Assembly: GCF_018918025.1 (NCBI RefSeq)
Contig: NZ_JAHLPT010000012.1
Location: forward strand, 1-64,000
From: Oscillibacter sp. MSJ-31
GTDB taxonomy: Bacteria > Bacillota > Clostridia > Oscillospirales > Oscillospiraceae
Direction: 5' to 3'
Length of the DNA: 64,000 nt
Of the stretch, positions 59,056-64,000 are shown one piece after another (the stretch's first letter is position 1; each line of letters starts with the position of its first letter). The notes below the pieces were generated by a model. It had not been told where the DNA came from. It ran no database searches and saw only the letters and a list, made by a program, of their open reading frames with translations. The position numbers and the translations under genes were made by a program.

Positions 59056-59855
59056 CCAAACTCATCCGGCACGAATTTCGTGCCACAAGCCGCATCATGT
59101 GGCCCATCTTCGCGGGGATGCTCGCGCTGACGCTCGCCATGCGCGCCTCGCAGAACGTGCTGCAAAATGAATCTCCCTGGCTGCTCAACCTGCTGGCGGT
59201 CCTCGTCACCATCGGCTTCGTCTTCGGTATCATGGCGCTGTGCTTCGCGCCGCTGGTGCTCTCCGCCGTGCGTTTCCGCGACCATCTCCTCAAGGACGAG
59301 GGCTACCTCACCCTGACGCTGCCGGTGAATATGCACCAGCTCCTTGCCTCCAAGCTGATCGTCTCGGCGGTCTGGTACGCCGCGGCGTTCCTCGCCGTCG
59401 TGCTGCTGTGCATGATCGGCGCGTTCGATTTCAGTGATTGGCGGGTGGTCCCGCAGTTCGCAGCCGACTTCCTCCGCGCCTTCCGCAAGTTGGACGGCGC
59501 TCTGCAGGGGCAGGCGCTGCTCTTCGCGTTGGAGCTCTTCCTCTTCTGCGTCCTCGGCGTCACCGCCGTTTCCCTCATCGTCTACGCGGCGTACGCCGTC
59601 GGCTTCAGCTTCAATAAGCACAAGAGCGCCCTCACCGCCGTGTCCGTCCTCGTGTTCTTCCAGCTCGTGCAGTTCGCGGCCATCGCGGTTCTGGCAAATC
59701 TCTTCTGCGACGGCTTCACCGCGTGGTCGAGCCTCACCGGCGTGCAGGCAGGCAATGCCATCTTTGCCGTCGCCCTCGTCTGCGAGCTGATCGTCTGCGT
59801 CATTTTCTACCTCGTCACCTATTTCTTCCTCACGAGGAAGCTGAATCTGGAGTGA
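59049..59855 (+). CDS. ABC-2 type permease
   Basis: A 268-residue membrane protein with six hydrophobic segments (about 19-35, 45-75, 100-125, 155-190, 198-220 and 235-260) and a short cytoplasmic start (MLTKLIRHEFRATSRIMWP) typical of ABC-2 transporters. The loop KDEGYLTLTLPVNMHQLLASK, ahead of the third segment, is the coupling region often seen in these permeases. It works with the ATPase encoded just before it. Confidence 0.9.
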   Translation: MLTKLIRHEFRATSRIMWPIFAGMLALTLAMRASQNVLQNESPWLLNLLAVLVTIGFVFGIMALCFAPLVLSAVRFRDHLLKDEGYLTLTLPVNMHQLLASKLIVSAVWYAAAFLAVVLLCMIGAFDFSDWRVVPQFAADFLRAFRKLDGALQGQALLFALELFLFCVLGVTAVSLIVYAAYAVGFSFNKHKSALTAVSVLVFFQLVQFAAIAVLANLFCDGFTAWSSLTGVQAGNAIFAVALVCELIVCVIFYLVTYFFLTRKLNLE

Positions 59856-59858
59856 CCC

Positions 59859-59927
59859 ATGAAAAAATTTCTTGTCCTCATTCTGACGCTTGCGGTGGGC
59901 CTTGCCCTCCTGCGGCGAAAAAAGTAA
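59859..59927 (+). CDS. 22-aa hydrophobic micropeptide
   Basis: A frame of 22 codons starts 3 bp after the permease stop: MKKFLVLILTLAVGLALLRR, then KK. A GGAG lies six bases before the ATG, within the end of the permease gene. It has one membrane helix between two positively charged ends. The position suggests a small accessory subunit of the ABC transporter, but chance cannot be excluded at this length. Confidence 0.45.
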   Translation: MKKFLVLILTLAVGLALLRRKK

Positions 59928-60084
59928 ACAACCACCTCATCTGAAAAAGCAGCCGGAGAGCGAAAAAAGCTTTTTCGGCCGCTTTTTGCGCACAAAATCA
60001 AGAAAGATTTAAGAAAAAGCACAGAAAAAACACAAGCTCCGCCTGCTATCATGGCGGCAGAAATATCGGAAAGGAGTTTTCCCC

Positions 60085-60849
60085 ATGTTCCTTCTTGAAG
60101 TCAGCGGTCTCTCCAAGACCTACACCACCCGCTTCGGCGGCGCGAAGGTCGAGGCGCTCAAAAGCGTCACCTTCTCCGTCGAGAGCGGCGAGTACGTCGC
60201 CGTCATGGGCGAGAGCGGCAGCGGCAAAACCACGCTTCTGAACCTCCTCGCGGCGCTCGACCGTCCCACCGGCGGCACGGTCCTCCTCGGCGGGCAGAAC
60301 CTCGCCGAGATCCCCGAGGAGCGCGCGGCGGCCTTCCGCCGTGACCACCTCGGCTTCGTCTTTCAGGACTTCAGCCTTCTCGACACCTTCTCTCTGGAGG
60401 ACAACATTCTCCTCCCCCTCGTCCTGCAGGGCAAGAGCCGCGGCGAGATGAAGTCCCGCCTTGTCCCGCTCGCCGACCGGCTCGGCATTTCCGACCTGCT
60501 CAAAAAGTACCCCTACGAGGTCTCCGGCGGCCAGAAGCAGCGCGCCGCCGTGGCCCGCGCGCTCATCACGCGCCCGCAGGTGCTCTTTGCCGACGAGCCG
60601 ACCGGTGCGCTCGACTCCGGCTCCACCGAGGAGCTGCTCCGTCTCTTCGGCACGGTCAACGGCGCGGGGCAGACCATCGTCATGGTCACGCACTCCGTCC
60701 GCGCGGCCAGCTGTGCGGGCCGTGTCCTCTTCCTGCGCGACGGCGCCGTCGCACAGGAGCTCACGCGCGGCACGGACACGGAGACCGCCTTCTACCGCCG
60801 CATCGCCGACGCGCTCACCGCGTCCCAGACGGGGGGCGGCGCGGCATGA
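60085..60849 (+). CDS. ABC transporter ATP-binding protein, BceA-like
   Basis: A 254-residue ATPase of the MacB/BceA group: Walker A MGESGSGKTTLLNLL, the Q-loop FVFQDFSLLDTFS, signature VSGGQKQRAAVARAL, Walker B VLFADEPTGALDSGS and the switch His in MVTHS. Overlap with the permease gene by four bases shows that they form one transporter. Bce systems protect against peptide antibiotics and signal to a BceRS two-component system. No such kinase or regulator lies in the window. GAAAGGAG precedes the ATG. Confidence 0.95.
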   Translation: MFLLEVSGLSKTYTTRFGGAKVEALKSVTFSVESGEYVAVMGESGSGKTTLLNLLAALDRPTGGTVLLGGQNLAEIPEERAAAFRRDHLGFVFQDFSLLDTFSLEDNILLPLVLQGKSRGEMKSRLVPLADRLGISDLLKKYPYEVSGGQKQRAAVARALITRPQVLFADEPTGALDSGSTEELLRLFGTVNGAGQTIVMVTHSVRAASCAGRVLFLRDGAVAQELTRGTDTETAFYRRIADALTASQTGGGAA

Positions 60850-62267
60850 ATGCGTTCTTCTACCCCCGTCTGGCGCTCAGCGGGATGCGCCGCGACCGGC
60901 GCATTTACGCCCCCTACCTCGCCGCCTGCGTCTTTATGACGGCGGTGGTCTACGACCTCGCCTTCCTCGCCGACAGCCCCGCGCTCTACGCCGTCGGCAG
61001 CGGCGTAAACGGCATGGGCACCTCGGCGATCCGCCTCGTGATGACCCTCGGCAAGTGGGTCATGGCGGTGTTTGCCCTCCTCTTCTTTTTCTACACGAAC
61101 GCCTTCCTCATCCGCCGCCGCAAGAAGGAGCTCGGCCTCATGAGCGTCCTCGGCATGGACCGCGGCGCGCTCACCTCGCTTCTTTTCTGGGAGACTGCCT
61201 TCTCCGCGCTCGTCTCCCTCACCGCGGGACTCGCCCTCGGCGTGCTGCTCACGCAGCTCTCCGCCCGCGTGCTCTCGCATTTCGCCCGCACGGAGCTGCC
61301 CGCTCTGCCGCTGCTGGATCTTGGCGCGGTGCGCTTCTGCGTCCTGACCGATGCGTTTATCTTCTTTCTTCTCCTCCTGAACGCATGGCGGCAGGTGCGC
61401 CGCGCCTCCGCGGTCAGCCTTCTCCGCAGCGACAGCCTCGGCGAGCGTCCGCCGAGATCCCAATGGCTTCTCGTCCTTCCCGGCCTGGGGCTTCTCGGCG
61501 GAGCCTACTACCTCGCCGTCACCATCACCGAGCCGATCACCGCGATGCTCGTTTTCTTCGTGGCGGTCGTCATGGTCATCCTTGCGACATTCCTTCTCTT
61601 CATCGCGGGCAGCGTTACCCTCTGCCGCACGCTCCAAGGCAATGACCGGTTCTATTACCAGAAGAAAAACTTCGTCGCGCTCTCCTCGCTCGTCTATCGT
61701 ATGAAGCGCTCCGGCGCGGGACTTGCCGTCATCTGTATCCTCTCGACCATGATCCTCGTCATGCTCGGCTCCACCGCGGGGCTCTACTTCGGCGCGGAGG
61801 ACGTCGTCCGCACTCTCTCCGCCGAGATGAGCCGTGAGATTGCCGCCGAGGCGCGCGCGGAGTTCTACGCCACCTACGGCAGCCTCTTCTTCCTCGCCCT
61901 CGTCCTCAGCACGGTGTTCCTCCTCGCCTCCGTCCTGATGCTCTACTACAAGCAGCTCTCCGAGGGCTACGAGGACGCCGCCCGCTTCGCCGTCATGCAG
62001 CGCGTCGGCATGACAAAGCGCGACATCCGCACAAGTGTCAACGCCCAGCTGCGCATGGTGTTCCTCCTGCCGCTGCTTGCCGCCTTCGTCCATCTCGTCT
62101 TTGCCCAGCCGATGATCTGGCGCATTCTGCGGCTCTTCGGACTTCAGAACCTTCCGCTCGTGCTCGGCGTCACGGCGTGCGCCTGCGCCGTGTTCACCGT
62201 GCTCTACTGCGCCGCCTGCCGCCTGACCTCCAACGCCTACTGCCGCATCGTGGGCGAAGGGGTCTGA
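60846..62267 (+). CDS. FtsX/BceB-like permease lacking the large extracellular domain
   Basis: A 473-residue permease with about ten membrane segments. The N-terminal FtsX-like half (FYTNAFLIRRRKKELGLMSVLGMDRGAL in outline) and the second half with AVMQRVGMTKRDIRTSVNAQ are typical of BceB. Members of that family have about 620-670 residues, because some 200 residues between the seventh and eighth segments form an extracellular sensor domain. Here only about 30 residues (FGAEDVVRTLSAEMSREIAAEA) bridge that place, so the sensor part is missing although the frame is intact. The transporter may export or detoxify without the usual ligand sensing. It overlaps the ATPase gene by four bases. Confidence 0.9.
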   Translation: MNAFFYPRLALSGMRRDRRIYAPYLAACVFMTAVVYDLAFLADSPALYAVGSGVNGMGTSAIRLVMTLGKWVMAVFALLFFFYTNAFLIRRRKKELGLMSVLGMDRGALTSLLFWETAFSALVSLTAGLALGVLLTQLSARVLSHFARTELPALPLLDLGAVRFCVLTDAFIFFLLLLNAWRQVRRASAVSLLRSDSLGERPPRSQWLLVLPGLGLLGGAYYLAVTITEPITAMLVFFVAVVMVILATFLLFIAGSVTLCRTLQGNDRFYYQKKNFVALSSLVYRMKRSGAGLAVICILSTMILVMLGSTAGLYFGAEDVVRTLSAEMSREIAAEARAEFYATYGSLFFLALVLSTVFLLASVLMLYYKQLSEGYEDAARFAVMQRVGMTKRDIRTSVNAQLRMVFLLPLLAAFVHLVFAQPMIWRILRLFGLQNLPLVLGVTACACAVFTVLYCAACRLTSNAYCRIVGEGV

Positions 62268-62318
62268 GGCCGCGTCGCCGGAAAATTTGAACAATTCCGT
62301 AACAAATCGCCGTTCCGC

Positions 62319-62346
62319 TTGTTTTTGCTTCGCGCCGTGATATAAT
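62319..62346 (+). promoter_or_regulatory. Promoter of the last gene
   Basis: TTGTTT (62319-62324) and a consensus TATAAT (62341-62346), spacer 16 bp, 58 bases before the start codon. Confidence 0.7.
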
Positions 62347-62403
62347 AACGTGGAACAACCCCATTTTGTTGCACGGCTTCGTGCAAAAGGAAAGGAAAAA
62401 TTT

Positions 62404-64000
62404 ATGGGCATCAAATTTTCCGGCTCCGACGCCGGCGGCTTCCGCTTTGATTTCTCCGGCGCGAACAGCGCTGCCGGCGGCAGCGAGGGAAGCGCCGCGC
62501 CCAGGCGCGAGCGCAAGCCGCGCAAGGCCGTCGGCACCCCCGGCAAGCGCATCGCCATCAATACCCTCGTCACCCTCCTCGTCGGCGCGGTCTACTTCTA
62601 CCTCGAGCTGCCCGCCATCAACCTCCACGCCGAGGAGTTCTACGGCTTCGTTCTGCTTCTCTGCGCGGTCTACTGCGGCTGCGCCCTGCTGACCTCCGGC
62701 TTTCAGGGCGAGGGGGCCAAGGGCTACTTCCGCTTCGTGAAGAAGCAGTGCACCGTCCCGTTCTTTCTCGCCGCCGGACTGCTCGCCCTCGCCGTTGTCG
62801 GCAGCGTGGCCTCGTGGGTCGTGTTCCGCGCGGGCAGCTACCAGAAGCTCCTCACCGTCCAGTCCGGCGACTTCTCCTCCGAGATCGCCGAGGTCGCCTA
62901 CGACCGCATCCCCATGCTCGATAAGGACAGCGCCGAGAAGCTCGGCGACCGCAAGCTCGGTGAGCTTTCCGACATGGTCTCCCAGTTCGAGGTCTCCGAG
63001 GACTACACCCAGATCAACTACCACGGCCGCCCCGTGCGCGTCACCCCGCTGCGCTACGGCGACATCATCAAGTGGTTCAACAACCGCTCCGCCGGCCTTC
63101 CCGCCTACCTCATCATCGACATGGTCGATCAGAGCGTGGACGTCGTCCGCCTTGACGAGGGCATGAAGTACACCACCGCCGAGCACTTCTCCCGCAACCT
63201 CTACCGCCACCTCCGCTTCCAATATCCGACCTTCATGTTCGAGGAGCCGGTCTTTGAGATCGACGAGGACGGCACGCCCTACTGGGTCTGCGCCAAGAAG
63301 GAAAAGACCATCGGACTCTTCGGCGGCACGGACAACAACGGCGCGGTGCTCGTCAACGCCGTCACCGGCGAGAGCGAGTACCTGACCGAGCCGCCCGAGT
63401 GGGTCGATCACGTCTACTCCGCCGAGCTCATCATCGAGCAGTACGACTACTACGGTATGTACCACAACGGCTTTATCAACTCCATCCTCGGCCAGCGCGA
63501 CGTCACCGTCACCACCGACGGCTACAACTACATCGCCGAGGGCGACGACGTCTACCTCTACACGGGCGTGACGAGCGTCGGCGGCGACGAGAGCAACGTC
63601 GGCTTCCTGCTCTCCAACCAGCGCACCAAGGAAACGAAGTATTACCCCTGCGCCGGCGCGACCGAGTACAGCGCGATGGACAGCGCCGAGGGTCAGGTCC
63701 AGAACCTGCGCTACACGGCGACCTTCCCGCTGCTCCTGAACGTTGCCGAGCAGCCGACCTACTTCATGGCGCTCAAGGACGCGAGCGAGCTCGTGAAGAT
63801 GTACGCCATGGTCAACGTCAACCAGTACCAGATCGTCGCCACCGGCGCGACCGTTGCCGAGTGCGAGTCGAACTACCGTCAGATGCTCCGGCAGAGCAAT
63901 CTGATCTCGGACGATCAGACCGGCATCGACCAGCCGGTCGAGACCGACCGCCGCTCGCTTGAGGGCGTTATCGCTGAGATCCGCTCCGCCGTCGTTGACG
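62404..64000 (+). CDS. Multi-domain membrane protein, unknown, cut by the window end
   Basis: The frame is open from ATG 62404 to the last base, giving at least 532 residues. AAAGGAAA precedes the start. The N-terminus is glycine/serine-rich and then strongly basic (PRRERKPRKAVGTPGKR). Three membrane helices follow (about 51-68, 78-95 and 117-140). The rest is a large soluble domain, probably outside, rich in Asp and Tyr (FGGTDNNGAVLVNAVTGE, YDYYGMYHNGFINSILG, FLLSNQRTKETKYYPCAGA). The segment VRLDEGMKYTTAEHFSRNLY suggests a beta-rich ligand-binding fold. I do not recognise the family. The 3' end is missing. Confidence 0.85.
   Translation, partial: MGIKFSGSDAGGFRFDFSGANSAAGGSEGSAAPRRERKPRKAVGTPGKRIAINTLVTLLVGAVYFYLELPAINLHAEEFYGFVLLLCAVYCGCALLTSGFQGEGAKGYFRFVKKQCTVPFFLAAGLLALAVVGSVASWVVFRAGSYQKLLTVQSGDFSSEIAEVAYDRIPMLDKDSAEKLGDRKLGELSDMVSQFEVSEDYTQINYHGRPVRVTPLRYGDIIKWFNNRSAGLPAYLIIDMVDQSVDVVRLDEGMKYTTAEHFSRNLYRHLRFQYPTFMFEEPVFEIDEDGTPYWVCAKKEKTIGLFGGTDNNGAVLVNAVTGESEYLTEPPEWVDHVYSAELIIEQYDYYGMYHNGFINSILGQRDVTVTTDGYNYIAEGDDVYLYTGVTSVGGDESNVGFLLSNQRTKETKYYPCAGATEYSAMDSAEGQVQNLRYTATFPLLLNVAEQPTYFMALKDASELVKMYAMVNVNQYQIVATGATVAECESNYRQMLRQSNLISDDQTGIDQPVETDRRSLEGVIAEIRSAVVD

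Overview
The window looks like part of the chromosome of a GC-rich, spore-forming, anaerobic Firmicute of the gut Oscillospiraceae type (Oscillibacter/Dysosmobacter-like). This is inferred from the mix of genes: Rex, an RsgI-like anti-sigma factor, SLH-domain surface proteins, the spore protein SpoVAF, ornithine racemase, a Tn1549-like mobile element and low-GC promoters in GC-rich coding DNA. No rRNA and no CRISPR array is visible. Two tRNA genes, both for Arg (CCG and ACG), are present, and each has served as an integration target.

Layout. 1-4235: a mosaic left part with strong palindromes, a 44-bp copy of the 3' half of tRNA-Arg(CCG), a small MNT/RelA-SpoT-like cassette, then an ECF sigma factor with an RsgI/PepSY anti-sigma factor, ending at intact tRNA-Arg(CCG). 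4320-8880: rex, an SLH protein, a 49-aa Cys/Gly peptide, mntP behind a yybP-ykoY (manganese) riboswitch, and a carboxyltransferase subunit of the oxaloacetate decarboxylase/pyruvate carboxylase type. 8926-9493: gene remnants. 9568-13335: a minus-strand operon of a DUF2442 protein, three lipoproteins (two of them paralogues), a DUF3137 protein and a small membrane protein. 13549-14409: csaA and a GNAT.

14747-22383 is the most unusual chromosomal block: an AgrA/AgrC-like LytTR/GHKL pair, then a STAS protein, an SDF-family symporter with an N-terminal helical domain resembling a degenerate anti-sigma ATPase, a MATE transporter fused to an RsbW-like ATPase, and a 453-aa protein of unknown family. 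It looks like partner-switching domains wired to two transporters. 22477-23808 is decayed DNA with three truncated genes. 23918-25744 is the cysteine operon (cysK, epsC-type serine acetyltransferase). 25918-28769 is tRNA-Arg(ACG) followed by integrase debris fused to a truncated beta-propeller gene. 28800-31373 carries malic enzyme and fumarase. 31568-40263 holds a LysR regulator, argCJBD, an NhaC antiporter and ornithine racemase, so ornithine synthesis sits next to ornithine racemisation. 40322-46103 contains an NSS transporter, a divergent LysR regulator, a DUF2156/GNAT protein and spoVAF.

46141-57130 is an 11-kb integrated element of Tn1549 type: serine recombinase, TnpW, HTH, sigma factor, RepA and a ParB-like gene. 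The conjugation genes are absent. The ParB-like gene runs in frame into a secreted SLH-domain surface protein, giving a 2169-codon chimera. The element lies between the two arms of what was probably the shared terminator of spoVAF and the convergent XRE gene. 57163-64000 returns to the chromosome: XRE membrane regulator, a YtrA-like GntR/ABC operon, a BceAB-like ABC transporter whose permease lacks the usual large extracellular domain, and a membrane protein that runs off the window end.
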